Assembly (NCBI RefSeq): GCF_002304225.1
Contig: NZ_NSLB01000010.1
Span: 1-61,694, forward strand
Source: Pseudomonas sp. HAR-UPW-AIA-41
Lineage (GTDB): Bacteria; Pseudomonadota; Gammaproteobacteria; Pseudomonadales; Pseudomonadaceae
Length of the DNA: 61,694 bases
Direction of reading: 5' to 3'
The position numbers and the translations under genes were made by a program. This document shows, piece by piece, positions 8,845 through 18,799 of this stretch. The number at the start of each line of letters is the position of its first letter. Position 1 is the first letter of the stretch. A model generated the notes under the pieces. That model searched no databases. It was not told where the DNA came from and was given only the letters and a program-made list of their open reading frames with translations.

Positions 8845-8869
8845 CATCGGGGCCGCAAAGGCCCCGATG
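8845..8869. terminator. Shared bidirectional stem-loop
   Basis: A ten-base perfect inverted repeat, CATCGGGGCC / GGCCCCGATG, has a five-base loop between the convergent polyamine-binding and CBS genes. No T-run follows on either strand, so it is a weak or stabilising 3' structure. Confidence 0.5.
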
Positions 8870-8873
8870 CTGA

Positions 8874-9314
8874 TCAGGCCGCGCCGCGGATGTACTGCTC
8901 CAGCGAGTGAATCAGGCCGTCCTGCTCGGCGAGGGTGGCCTTGATCAGGTCACCAATCGACAGCAGGCCAACCAGACGCTGCCCCTCTACCACCGGCAAA
9001 TGACGCAGATGATGCTCAGTCATCAGCTCCATGCACTCGCGGATTCCCTGCCGGGCAACCACGGTCAGCACCGGCTTGCTCATCACCTCACGGACCAGGG
9101 TACCGATCGATGAACGCCCCATCAGGACACCTTTGCGGGCGTAGTCACGCTCGCTGAAGATGCCCACCAGGCGCCCCTGCTCATCGCACACCGGCAGGGC
9201 CCCGACGTTGTACTCGGCCATCAGCCACAGCGCATCGAGCACGGTAGCCTCCGGCGAGATGGTATGGACGGTCTGACTGGACTTGGTATGAAGCATCTGG
9301 GCTACGGTTTTCAT
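8874..9314 (-). CDS. Tandem CBS-domain protein
   Basis: The 146 residues make up two CBS motifs: the first about 10-65 (ISPEATVLDALWLMAEYNVG, then GIFSERDYARK), the second about 75-135 (RECMELMTEHHLRHLPVV, then GLLSIGDLIK). Such stand-alone pairs bind adenine nucleotides. The start at 9312-9314 is preceded by GGGGGAG; an upstream ATG eight codons away lacks a site. There is no output domain, so it probably acts through a partner protein. It is monocistronic, with a roughly 100-base AT-rich gap behind it. Confidence 0.88.
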   Translation of the reverse strand: MKTVAQMLHTKSSQTVHTISPEATVLDALWLMAEYNVGALPVCDEQGRLVGIFSERDYARKGVLMGRSSIGTLVREVMSKPVLTVVARQGIRECMELMTEHHLRHLPVVEGQRLVGLLSIGDLIKATLAEQDGLIHSLEQYIRGAA

Positions 9315-9417
9315 CTGCGCTCCCCCGCGCAATAACAATCACGGGGCAAGCATTGGCCAGACTCAGTCTATTGAGCAAAGCAATCGATTAAATGAGGGCT
9401 ATTGATAAAATCTTGAT

Positions 9418-10185
9418 TCAGCGCTCGACAGGTACCTGACTGATTTCCTCAATCAGGCTGTCGGCGTAAGTGCCCCGGTAATGGCGAGCCAGGCTGCCAT
9501 CACTCTTCATGACGTCCAGCGTGGCTTGCCAGCGGCGAACGGTGGCATCAGGCGTGGCCAGGGAAAAAGCGATATAGAGATCAAGACTGTCGATGGCGAG
9601 TACCTGCCGCAAGGTCAGGTCAGACCCGCTGACGATATTGTCCTTTTCAATGTCACTGGACAGCCACAGAGTTTCACGGCCCCGGCGCAGCATATCGAAG
9701 CATTGCTGCGACTTGGCAGGTCGGAACAGGTTGGTAAAACCGCGCTGCGCGAGCAGGTCGCCCTTGCCATCGCCAATATAGGTACAGATCGACTTGGCCT
9801 GCCGCGCCTGCGCAAGGTCGGCCAATGGCCTGGCCCGCTCCGCACGGTCATACAGCCCCCAGCGAATGCGCTTGATCGGCCCTACCCACTTGAACTGCGC
9901 CTCCCGCTCCGGGGTACGCGATGTCTCGAACAAGGCTACTGGCGACGAGGAGTTGCTGGCGATCTGATACGCGCGCATCCATGGCAGCAGCTCGATCTCG
10001 GCCGACTCGCCGGCACGCTGCAACAGCTAACGGACCATCTCAGCGGTAGGACCGGTAACGCGACCATCGGCAGCCAGATATTCACCCGGCGGCGAATGCT
10101 CGGTCAGCACACGCAAGGGTTCAGCCGCCTGCGCGCCCTGCAACAAAAGCCCTGCCAATACCGCCATCCAGCCAAGTTGCGCCAT
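9418..10185 (-). pseudogene. Periplasmic solute-binding-like protein broken by an amber codon
   Basis: A 255-residue frame with a signal peptide (MAQLGWMAVLAGLLLQGAQA) and the fold of family-3 solute-binding proteins: LRVLTEHSPPGEYLA at the mature N-terminus and ELLPWMRAYQIA in the first lobe. TAG at 10027-10029 interrupts it at codon 53, within EMVR-stop-LLQRAGES; CAG (Gln) would fit the family there. The rest is intact to its stop. A start inside the downstream part would lack export, so the product should be non-functional unless the amber is suppressed or is a base-call error. Such proteins are often annotated as amino-acid-binding but have no known ligand. Confidence 0.78.
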
Positions 10186-10242
10186 CCCGACACTCTCCCA
10201 GACTGCGGTCCCGTCTGCTGAGTGCAGACTAGCAGAGCGAGA

Positions 10243-10545
10243 TCAGAAGCGCTCCGGCCGCAGCACCTCGACCTGCGCTAGGTAGCAGACCATGGCGTAG
10301 TTGGCGTAGTACTTGGCCTGCAGGTGCGAGGCAATGCGCTCGGCCACATCGCGGGCGCAGATGATCTCCACGCGGATATTGCCCTCGGTGTCCCAGCCGG
10401 CGCTGCGCACGCCGCGATTGCCGCGGCCACGGGCATCGGAAATGGTCCAGCCGGGCGCGCCCAGCTGTTCCAGATCGGCCACCAGTTTCTTCTCCAGCGC
10501 GGCCTCACAGATCACCGTGAGCAGGGTGCGTTGATGGATGCTCAT
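10243..10545 (-). CDS. sbtB: PII-like protein, SbtB family
   Basis: A 100-residue PII-fold protein. TLLTVICEAALEKKLVADL is the first strand-helix, GWTISDARGRGNRGVRS is the SbtB-type T-loop region, and it ends QVEVLRPERF. In cyanobacteria SbtB binds adenyl nucleotides and regulates the bicarbonate transporter SbtA. Here it starts one base after the stop of the SbtA-like gene, so the pair is certainly co-transcribed and almost certainly a complex. Calling it sbtB rests on this pairing plus the motif pattern. Confidence 0.8.
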   Translation of the reverse strand: MSIHQRTLLTVICEAALEKKLVADLEQLGAPGWTISDARGRGNRGVRSAGWDTEGNIRVEIICARDVAERIASHLQAKYYANYAMVCYLAQVEVLRPERF

Positions 10546-10546
10546 G

Positions 10547-11488
10547 TCATAGCCCCCAGGCGATCAGTTGTTCGGCCAGCGCCAGATAGAGCGGGATGCC
10601 GACCAGAATGTTGAACGGAAAGGTGATGCCCAGCGAGGCGGTCAGCGACAGCGACGGATTGGCCTCGGGTACGGCCAGGCGCATGGCCGCCGGCACCGCG
10701 ATATAGGAGGCCGAAGCCGCCAGGGTGGCGAGCATGGCGGTACCGCCCAGCGACAGCCCCATGGCCCGCGCCAGCAGCGCACCGATCAGGGCGCCGAGCA
10801 GCGGCATGCACAGGGCAAACACCGCCAGACGCACACCATGCTTTTTCAGCGCGCCCAGTTGCCCGGACGCAATCAGGCCCATCTCCAGCAGGAACAGCGC
10901 CAGCACCGGCTTGAACATGCTGGTGTACATGGGCTCGAGCGGTTTGATCGCCTCCTTGCCGGCAATGGCGCCGATCACCAGACCACCGAGCAGCAGCATG
11001 ATCGACTTGCCGAGGAAGATCTCCCGGCCCAGCTCTTTCCAGTCGGTGTTGCGGCTCACGCCCTTGGCCAACAGGATGCCGACCAGAATCGCCGGAATTT
11101 CCAGAATGGCGACGAACAGCGGCATGTAGCTTTCGTATTCGATGGCCTTGCTGGCCATGTAGGCCACCACCACGGCGAAGGTACCGGCGCTCACCGAGCC
11201 ATAGTGCGCCGCCACGGCAGCGGCGTTGACGCGGTCGAAGCGCAGGCCGCGCAGCAGGCCGAAGGCCAGCACCGGCAGCAGCACGCCAAGGCCCAGCACC
11301 AGCAGCGACTGGCCCAGCAGGGTCGGGCTGGCCTGCTCGGCCAGCTCCACACCGCCGTGCAGACCGATGGCCAGCAACAGGATGATCGACAGGGTTTCGT
11401 AGAGTGCCGGTGGCAGCTTCAGCTCACTTTTCATCAACCCGGCCAGCAAGCCGAAGATGAAGAACAGTACAACCGGATCAAGACCCAT
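10547..11488 (-). CDS. sbtA: SbtA-like sodium-dependent bicarbonate transporter
   Basis: A 313-residue inner-membrane protein of the SbtA (DUF897) family with about ten hydrophobic helices in two inverted halves. Family-typical stretches are LPPALYETLSIILLLAIGLH near the N-terminus, AAHYGSVSAGTFAV in the middle and FNILVGIPLYLALAEQL at the end. The start at 11486-11488 is preceded by GGAG. In cyanobacteria SbtA imports bicarbonate with sodium; substrate identity in Pseudomonas is inferred. Its position downstream of pyruvate carboxylase, a bicarbonate user, supports that role. Confidence 0.82.
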   Translation of the reverse strand: MGLDPVVLFFIFGLLAGLMKSELKLPPALYETLSIILLLAIGLHGGVELAEQASPTLLGQSLLVLGLGVLLPVLAFGLLRGLRFDRVNAAAVAAHYGSVSAGTFAVVVAYMASKAIEYESYMPLFVAILEIPAILVGILLAKGVSRNTDWKELGREIFLGKSIMLLLGGLVIGAIAGKEAIKPLEPMYTSMFKPVLALFLLEMGLIASGQLGALKKHGVRLAVFALCMPLLGALIGALLARAMGLSLGGTAMLATLAASASYIAVPAAMRLAVPEANPSLSLTASLGITFPFNILVGIPLYLALAEQLIAWGL

Positions 11489-11508
11489 CACGCACTCCAC
11501 AAAGAAAT

Positions 11509-11535
11509 GAAAACCCTGCCCTCATGAGGCAGGGG
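11509..11535 (-). terminator. Terminator upstream of sbtA, after pycB
   Basis: On the minus strand CCCTGCC and GGCAGGG pair across a seven-base loop and are followed by TTTTCATTTCTTT. It separates pycB from sbtAB, so the two are normally separate transcripts unless there is read-through. Confidence 0.65.
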
Positions 11536-11591
11536 CGGCGACCCGGATCGGTTCGATCCAGGCGTCGTGCAGCGGCGGTTGCCTATACACG

Positions 11592-11610
11592 CCCTCCGCC
11601 AGCCGGAGGG
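11592..11610. other. Stem-loop in the pycB-sbtA gap
   Basis: A perfect seven-base stem CCCTCCG / CGGAGGG with a CCAGC loop. The 243-base gap has this hairpin and the terminator near sbtA, and nothing else that I recognise. It could be an mRNA 3' structure or part of a small RNA. Confidence 0.4.
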
Positions 11611-11731
11611 TGGGAAATGGCTTCACGATGCACGACGGGAAGATGCTGCAGCCGCTCCCTGGCGTCACATCGCAATGCTTACAAAACATGTCCGCCACCC
11701 TGACGGCGGCGGACATGGCTTTCATACCGGA

Positions 11732-13540
11732 TCAGCCCTCGATCTCGATGAGCACTTCGCCCGGGTTGACGCGGTCGCCCTTAGCCACATGGATGGCCTT
11801 GACCTTACCGGCCAGCGGCGACGGCACTTCGGTTTCCATCTTCATCGCCTCGGTGACCAGCAGCGGCTGACCGGCCTTGACCACGTCGCCTTCCTTGACC
11901 AGCACATCGACGATATTGCCCGGCATGGTGGTGGCCACATCGCCCGGCGCGCTGGCCTGCTTGCGCTTGTTGCCGCCACCGGCGACGAACTGGTTGAGCG
12001 GCTCGAACACCACCTCTTCCGGCATGCCGTCGATGGCCAGGTAGAAGTGGCGCTTGCCGTCGGTCTTCACGCCCACGCCGGTAATGTCCACCCGGTAGGT
12101 TTCACCGTGCACGTCGATGACGAACTCGGTCGGCACACCTTCGCCCGGGGTCGGGCACATGCCGGCCACGTCGGGCACCGGCAGCAGGACTTCGGGCTTG
12201 AGGGTGCCGGCGGCACGCTCTTCGAGGAACTTGCGGCCGATGTCCGGGAACATGGCGTAGGTCAGCACGTCTTCTTCCGATTTGGCCAGCGCGCCGATTT
12301 CCTCGCGCAGCTTGGCCATTTCCGGCTTGAGCAGGTCGGCCGGGCGTACGTCGATCACTTCCTCGCTGCCGATGGCCTGAGCACGCAGCTGCTCATTGAT
12401 GGTACCGGCGGCGCGGCCGTAGCGGCCCTGCAGATAGAGTTTCACCTCGTTGGTGATGGTCTTGTAGCGCTCGCCGGCCAGCACGTTGAACACGGCCTGG
12501 GTGCCGACGATCTGCGAGGTCGGCGTGACCAGCGGCGGGAAGCCGAGGTCTTCGCGCACCTTCGGAATCTCGGCGAACACTTCGTTGATGCGGTTGAGCG
12601 CGCCCTGCTCTTTGAGCTGGTTGGCCAGGTTGGACATCATGCCGCCCGGCACCTGATTGACCTGCACGCGGGTATCCACGCCGGTGAATTCGCTTTCGAA
12701 CTGGTGGTACTTCTTGCGCACGTTGTAGAAGTACAGGCCGATCTCCTGAATCAGCTCCAGGTCCAGACCGGTGTCGTACTCACTGCCGCGCAGGGCGGCG
12801 ACCATCGACTCGGTGCCGGCGTGGCTGGTGCCCCAGGCGAAGCTGGAGATGGCGGTGTCGATATGAGTCGCACCGGCCTCGATGGCCTTCATCTGGCACA
12901 TGGACGCCAGACCGGCGGTGTCGTGGCTGTGGATGAAGATCGGCAGGCTCTGCTCAGCCTTCAGCGCCTTGACCAGCTCGAAGGTGGCGTAGGGGGTCAG
13001 CAGGCCGGCCATGTCCTTGATCGCCACCGAGTCGCAGCCCATGGCTTCCATCTGCTTGGCCTGATCAACGAAGGCCTGCACGGTGTGCACCGGGCTGGTG
13101 GTGTAGCAGAGCGTGCCCTGGGCGTGCTTGCCGGCGGCCTTCACCGCCTCGATGGACACGCGCAGGTTACGCACGTCGTTCATCGCGTCGAAGATGCGGA
13201 ACACATCGATGCCATTGACCGCTGCCTTGGCTACAAAGGCGCGCACCACGTCGTCGCTGTAGTGACGGTAGCCGAGCAGGTTCTGCCCGCGCAGGAGCAT
13301 CTGCAGGCGGGTGTTGGGCAGCGCCGCCTTGAGCAGACGCAGGCGCTCCCACGGGTCTTCCTTGAGGAAGCGCACGCAGGCGTCGAAGGTCGCGCCGCCC
13401 CAGACTTCCAGCGACCAGTAACCGACCTGATCGAGCTTGGGGCAGATCGGCAGCATGTCTTCGGTGCGCATGCGGGTGGCGATCAGCGACTGGTGGGCGT
13501 CACGCAGGATGGTGTCGGTCACATGAATCTTGTTCGGCAT
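11732..13540 (-). CDS. pycB: Pyruvate carboxylase subunit B (biotin-carrying)
   Basis: A 602-residue carboxyltransferase/biotin-carrier subunit. The N-terminal HMGL-like barrel starts with HVTDTILRDAHQSL and contains the metal-site stretch GGATFDACVRFL. A conserved carboxylase domain follows at about residues 300-480. The C-terminal biotinyl domain has TEAMKMETE with the biotinylated lysine near residue 567. It transfers the carboxyl group from biotin to pyruvate, making oxaloacetate (anaplerosis). The same family includes oxaloacetate decarboxylase alpha, but no membrane beta/gamma subunits are present. The start has AGGAG eight bases ahead and lies 11 bases after the pycA stop. Confidence 0.92.
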   Translation of the reverse strand: MPNKIHVTDTILRDAHQSLIATRMRTEDMLPICPKLDQVGYWSLEVWGGATFDACVRFLKEDPWERLRLLKAALPNTRLQMLLRGQNLLGYRHYSDDVVRAFVAKAAVNGIDVFRIFDAMNDVRNLRVSIEAVKAAGKHAQGTLCYTTSPVHTVQAFVDQAKQMEAMGCDSVAIKDMAGLLTPYATFELVKALKAEQSLPIFIHSHDTAGLASMCQMKAIEAGATHIDTAISSFAWGTSHAGTESMVAALRGSEYDTGLDLELIQEIGLYFYNVRKKYHQFESEFTGVDTRVQVNQVPGGMMSNLANQLKEQGALNRINEVFAEIPKVREDLGFPPLVTPTSQIVGTQAVFNVLAGERYKTITNEVKLYLQGRYGRAAGTINEQLRAQAIGSEEVIDVRPADLLKPEMAKLREEIGALAKSEEDVLTYAMFPDIGRKFLEERAAGTLKPEVLLPVPDVAGMCPTPGEGVPTEFVIDVHGETYRVDITGVGVKTDGKRHFYLAIDGMPEEVVFEPLNQFVAGGGNKRKQASAPGDVATTMPGNIVDVLVKEGDVVKAGQPLLVTEAMKMETEVPSPLAGKVKAIHVAKGDRVNPGEVLIEIEG

Positions 13541-13551
13541 GGTTGTGCTCC

Positions 13552-14967
<1,416 letters not shown>

Positions 14968-15070
14968 GAGCTCTGGTCCTCGCTCATGTGAACAGAAGGC
15001 CGCCTGAAGGACGACACACGACCGCCGGGGCCCGGGCGGTACTGGTCATACCCTACTCCCGGCAGTGAGA

Positions 15071-15120
15071 TAATCCAAAATCAATAATTATTGGGCTGGC
15101 CATTAGTAATGGCTAATATC
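15071..15120. promoter_or_regulatory. Palindromes in the pycA/LysR divergent promoter
   Basis: The AT-rich segment holds two short dyads: AATAATTATT (15083-15092) and CCATTAGTAATGG (15100-15112). LysR regulators bind T-N11-A type dyads in divergent promoters, so these are the best operator candidates for the adjacent regulator controlling itself and pycAB. Confidence 0.45.
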
Positions 15121-15153
15121 CCAATCTTTCACACCGGTTGAGGATAGATGCTG

Positions 15154-16116
15154 ATGCGCAAATCGCTGATGCGTATGACCCTGCGACAGCTTCAGGTATT
15201 CCGCGCTGTCTGCGACAGCCGCTCCTACAGCCGCGCCGCGGAGGAAATGGCCCTGACCCAGCCGGCCGTGAGCCTGCAGATCCGCCAGCTGGAAGAGCTG
15301 GTAGGGCAGCCGCTGTTCGACTACATCGGCAAGAAGCTCTACCTGACCCAGGCCGCCGAAGCCCTGCGGCGTGCCAGCAGCGATATCTTCCAGCGCCTGG
15401 AAAGCCTCGACATGCAGCTCTCCGAGATGCAGGGCTCGCTGCAGGGCCAGCTGACGCTGGCAGTGGAATCCAGCGCCAAGTACATCGTGCCGCACCTGTT
15501 CGCCGCCTTTCGCCAGCAGAACCCCGAGGTGATCCTCAACCTCAGCGTGGTCAACCGCGCTCAGGTGATCAAACGCCTGTCGGACAACCGCGACGATCTG
15601 GTGATCATGTCGCTGGTGCCACCGGACATGGCGCTGGAATTCCTGCCCTTTCTCAACAACCCGATTGTCGCCGTGGCGCCGCCCGGCCACCCGCTGGCAC
15701 AGGCCGAAAGCCTGCGCCTGCAGGATCTGGAAAGCTATCCGCTGCTGGTGCGTGAGCGCGGCTCGGGCACGCGCAAGGCGTGCGAGGAATACTTCCAGCA
15801 GAAGCGCGTGCACTTTGCCGCCGCGCAGGAAGTCAGCTCACTGGAGGCGCTGCGCGAATGCGTGGTCGCCGGGCTGGGCATTGCCCTGCTGCCGCGTCAC
15901 GCGGTGGGGCTGGAGCTGGCCGCCGGACTGCTCAGGGAGCTGCCGGTAGAAGAACTGCCGCTGTACCGCACCTGGTGCGCGGTACACGCCCGCGGCAAAC
16001 GCCTGTCACCGGTGGCGCAGGCCTTCCTCGACTTCATCCGCACCGAACGGGCGCAGATCAGCGCCCTCAGCGAGCGCTTCGCGGGAAGGGCGCCAGAGCA
16101 ATATTCAGGTAGTTAG
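15154..16116 (+). CDS. LysR-family regulator of pyruvate carboxylase
   Basis: A 320-residue LysR protein. The winged helix-turn-helix covers residues ~5-65 (TLRQLQVFRAVCDSRSYSR, then MALTQPAVSLQIRQLE), followed by the effector domain from ~95. GAGGA at 15140-15144 fits the ATG at 15154 better than the ATG at 15148. It is divergent from pycA, which in P. aeruginosa matches the regulator described as PycR (PA5437). Control of pycAB is inferred from this arrangement. The 3' end overlaps a small convergent gene by 50 bases. Confidence 0.88.
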   Translation: MRKSLMRMTLRQLQVFRAVCDSRSYSRAAEEMALTQPAVSLQIRQLEELVGQPLFDYIGKKLYLTQAAEALRRASSDIFQRLESLDMQLSEMQGSLQGQLTLAVESSAKYIVPHLFAAFRQQNPEVILNLSVVNRAQVIKRLSDNRDDLVIMSLVPPDMALEFLPFLNNPIVAVAPPGHPLAQAESLRLQDLESYPLLVRERGSGTRKACEEYFQQKRVHFAAAQEVSSLEALRECVVAGLGIALLPRHAVGLELAAGLLRELPVEELPLYRTWCAVHARGKRLSPVAQAFLDFIRTERAQISALSERFAGRAPEQYSGS

Positions 16117-16270
16117 CGGCGATCTGCTGCGGAATATCGTCGAACTCGCTCTCCAGACGACGCAGTTCGGCGCGGTCCTCGATGGCCCGGCGATACGCCA
16201 TGCGGCGCTGGTCTTCCAGCTTGCGGCGGGTCTTGCTGTCGAGGATCGGTTCTTGATGATGCATGGACAT
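16067..16270 (-). CDS. Small hypothetical protein
   Basis: A 67-residue, highly charged protein with a helical stretch KTRRKLEDQRRMAYRRAIED. A strong GGGGAG ribosome-binding site lies ten bases before the ATG, supporting translation although the last 50 bases overlap the LysR gene on the opposite strand. It resembles small Pseudomonas proteins of the PA3496 type, but I am not sure of the family. No signal peptide or membrane segment is seen. Confidence 0.65.
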   Translation of the reverse strand: MSMHHQEPILDSKTRRKLEDQRRMAYRRAIEDRAELRRLESEFDDIPQQIAANYLNIALAPFPRSAR

Positions 16271-16366
16271 CGCAGGTACTCCCCTTCGAGTGGCAGGAGC
16301 ACCAGCATCCACCGCGCAGGTGACGCTTTGTCGACAGCGCCGTGAATAGCCCGTGACGCTGCGATG

Positions 16367-17230
16367 TCAGTCGTCGTGGCGCACGCTCTTGGGCGACAGA
16401 CGCAGGCTGCGCAGGCTGCGCTTGACGCTCTTGAGGTGATTGACCAGATCCGGGCCACGGGCCATGGCCACACCCATGGCCAGCACGTCGATCACCACCA
16501 GATGGGCGATGCGCGAGCTGAGCGGGGTGTAGATATCGGTGTCTTCCTGCACATCGATGGCCAGATTGACCGTCGCCAGATCGGCCAGCGGGGTCTGCCC
16601 CGGACACAGGGTGATCAGCGTGGCACCGCTTTCACGCACCAGATTGGCGGTGATCAGCAGGTCCTTGGAGCGCCCCGACTGGGAGATGCAGATGGCCACA
16701 TCGCCCGGCTGCAGGGTGACCGCCGACATCGCCTGCATGTGCGGGTCTGAGTAGGCCGCGGCCGACAGCAGCAGACGGAAGAACTTGTGCTGGGCATCGG
16801 CCGCCACCGCGCCGGAGGCACCGAAGCCATAGAAGTTGACCTGCTTGGCCGCCGCAATAGCCTGCACCGCGCACTCTACAGCGCTGGTGTCCAGATGCTC
16901 GCGCACCTCGATCAGGGTGTGCAGGGTGGCATCGAAGATCTTCAGGCTGACATCGGCCACCGAGTCGCCTTCGCTGATCGAGAACTGACCGAAGCTCGAA
17001 CCCGAGGCCAGGCTCTGCGCCAGCTTGAGTTTGAGGTCCTGAAACCCGGCGCAGCCGATGGCACGGCAGAAGCGCACGATGGTCGGCTCGCTGACACCCA
17101 CCTCGTGGGCCAGGTCGGCCATGGAGCTGTGCATCACCGCGGAAGGGTCGGCCAGCACATGCTCGGCGACCTTGAGTTCGGATTTGCGCAGCTCCTCACG
17201 GGACTGGGCGATATGCTGCAGAAGGTTCAC
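16367..17230 (-). CDS. rccR: RpiR-family regulator, RccR/HexR type
   Basis: A 287-residue regulator with an N-terminal RpiR helix-turn-helix (residues ~1-77, including HEVGVSEPTIVRFCRAIGC). A SIS sugar-phosphate-binding domain follows (~120-255) with GFGASGAVAADAQHKF and ISQSGRSKDLL. It starts with GTG. It faces zwf, and a perfect TGTAGT-type palindrome lies between them. Position and operator fit RccR (PA5438), which I recall as a KDPG-responsive regulator of carbon metabolism, better than HexR of the edd/gap locus. The symbol is therefore an inference. Confidence 0.82.
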   Translation of the reverse strand: MNLLQHIAQSREELRKSELKVAEHVLADPSAVMHSSMADLAHEVGVSEPTIVRFCRAIGCAGFQDLKLKLAQSLASGSSFGQFSISEGDSVADVSLKIFDATLHTLIEVREHLDTSAVECAVQAIAAAKQVNFYGFGASGAVAADAQHKFFRLLLSAAAYSDPHMQAMSAVTLQPGDVAICISQSGRSKDLLITANLVRESGATLITLCPGQTPLADLATVNLAIDVQEDTDIYTPLSSRIAHLVVIDVLAMGVAMARGPDLVNHLKSVKRSLRSLRLSPKSVRHDD

Positions 17231-17263
17231 GGGCGGGACTCGGTTATGATCGGCAAAGCCGGA

Positions 17264-17291
17264 ATGTAGTTCTTATGTAGTTATACTACAT
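17264..17291. promoter_or_regulatory. Palindromic operator, probable RccR site
   Basis: ATGTAGT-TAT-ACTACAT (17275-17291) is a perfect 17-base dyad. A third half-site, ATGTAGT, begins at 17264, exactly 11 bases upstream in direct repeat. The site sits between the RpiR-type gene and zwf and fits the TGTAGT..ACTACA consensus I recall for RccR. Confidence 0.65.
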
Positions 17292-17347
17292 GAAACCGTC
17301 AAGCAACCTCGAATTCCTTAGTACCGCGGGCCGGAAACGCGGTGGAG

Positions 17348-18799
17348 ATGCTCGTGAATACGCCCCCTTGCGACATGCTGGTGCTCGGCGGCACCGGTGA
17401 CCTGTCTCTGCACAAGCTGCTGCCGGCGCTCTATCACCTGCACCGCGAAGGTCGCCTGCCCGGCGACATGCGCATCCACACCGCCGCCCTCGACAGCCTC
17501 AGCCGTGACGCCTACCTGACCCTGGCCGAACGCAACTGCCGCGCCCAGGTGGCGCGCAGCGAATTCGACAACGACACCTGGCAGAGCTTTGCCGCGCGTA
17601 TCGACTACTTCAGCATGGACCTCAGCCAGAGTGCCGACTTCAACCGTCTGGGCAAATGGCTGGGCGACGGCTGCCAGCGCGGACGCGTCTACTACCTGGC
17701 CACCGCGCCCGACCTCTTCGAGCCCATTGCCGAGCACCTGCACAACGCCGGCCTCGCCGGCCCGCACACGCGCATCGTGCTGGAAAAGCCGATCGGCCAT
17801 TCGCTGGAATCCGCCCGCGAGATCAACCGCTCCATCGGCCGCGTGTTCGAGGAATCCCAGGTCTTCCGCATCGACCACTACCTGGGCAAGGAAACGGTGC
17901 AGAACCTCATGGCCCTGCGCTTTGCCAACGCCCTGTTCGAACCGGTCTGGCGCGCCGGCCACATCGATCACGTGCAGATCACCGTCAGCGAAACCCTCGG
18001 CGTGGAAAACCGTGGCGCCTACTACGACCACACCGGCGCCATGCGCGACATGCTGCAGAACCACCTGCTGCAACTGCTCTGCCTGGTGGCCATGGAAGCG
18101 CCGGTGCATTTCGACGCCGAATCGGTGCGCAACGAAAAGGTGAAGATCCTCCAGGCGCTCAAGCCGATCAGCGGCCTCGACGTGCAGGACAAGACCGTGC
18201 GCGGCCAGTACAGCGCCGGCCATATCGGCGGCCAGGAAGTGCCGGCCTACTACTTCGAGAAGAATGTCGATAACGACAGCGACACCGAAACCTTCGTCGC
18301 CGTGCAGGCCGAAATCGACAACTGGCGCTGGGCCGGCGTGCCCTTCTACCTGCGCACCGGCAAACGCATGGCGAGGAAATGCTCGGAAATCGTCATCCAG
18401 TTCAAGCCGGTGCCGCACCGCCTGTTCGACGGCAGCCAGGCCAACCGCCTGCTGATCCGCCTGCAGCCGGAGGAACGCATCAGCCTGCAGCTGATGGGCA
18501 AAAGCCCCGGCAAGGGCATGCGCCTGACACCCATGGAGCTGGACCTGAACCTGGCTCAGGTGTTCCCGCAGAAGCGCCGCTGGGATGCCTACGAGCGCCT
18601 GCTGCTGGACGTGATCGAGGGCGACTCGACCCTCTTTATGCGCCGCGACGAAGTGGAAGCCGCCTGGGCCTGGGTCGACCCCATTATCAAGGGCTGGGAC
18701 AGCTACTACCCCAACTCGCGCCCCTACCCCGCCGGCAGCAACGGCCCGGAACAGGCCCAGAGCCTGCTGGAACTGGCCGGCCGCGAGTGGCATGACTGA
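17348..18799 (+). CDS. zwf: Glucose-6-phosphate 1-dehydrogenase
   Basis: A 483-residue enzyme of the Entner-Doudoroff/pentose-phosphate entry, oxidising glucose-6-phosphate to 6-phosphogluconolactone with NAD(P)+. The nucleotide loop is LVLGGTGDLSLHKLLPALY near the N-terminus, and the catalytic signature is RIDHYLGKE near residue 178. The start is uncertain: GGTGGAG at 17340-17346 overlaps the ATG at 17348 and is ideally placed for the GTG at 17354. It is divergent from the RccR-like gene. Its stop overlaps the next gene by eight bases. Confidence 0.95.
   Translation: MLVNTPPCDMLVLGGTGDLSLHKLLPALYHLHREGRLPGDMRIHTAALDSLSRDAYLTLAERNCRAQVARSEFDNDTWQSFAARIDYFSMDLSQSADFNRLGKWLGDGCQRGRVYYLATAPDLFEPIAEHLHNAGLAGPHTRIVLEKPIGHSLESAREINRSIGRVFEESQVFRIDHYLGKETVQNLMALRFANALFEPVWRAGHIDHVQITVSETLGVENRGAYYDHTGAMRDMLQNHLLQLLCLVAMEAPVHFDAESVRNEKVKILQALKPISGLDVQDKTVRGQYSAGHIGGQEVPAYYFEKNVDNDSDTETFVAVQAEIDNWRWAGVPFYLRTGKRMARKCSEIVIQFKPVPHRLFDGSQANRLLIRLQPEERISLQLMGKSPGKGMRLTPMELDLNLAQVFPQKRRWDAYERLLLDVIEGDSTLFMRRDEVEAAWAWVDPIIKGWDSYYPNSRPYPAGSNGPEQAQSLLELAGREWHD

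Noticed and set aside
9395..9420. ANR/FNR box before the CBS gene (TTGAT words)
   Set aside because: The TTGAT words are in direct, not inverted, repeat and the TTGAT-N4-ATCAA pattern is not met.
11522..11725. 67-codon minus-strand frame between pycB and sbtA
   Set aside because: It has a GAGGG-like site and could be coupled to pycB, but its stop lies inside the terminator hairpin and the sequence looks unlike a protein (no fold, scattered Cys/Pro). A structured 3' region explains it better.
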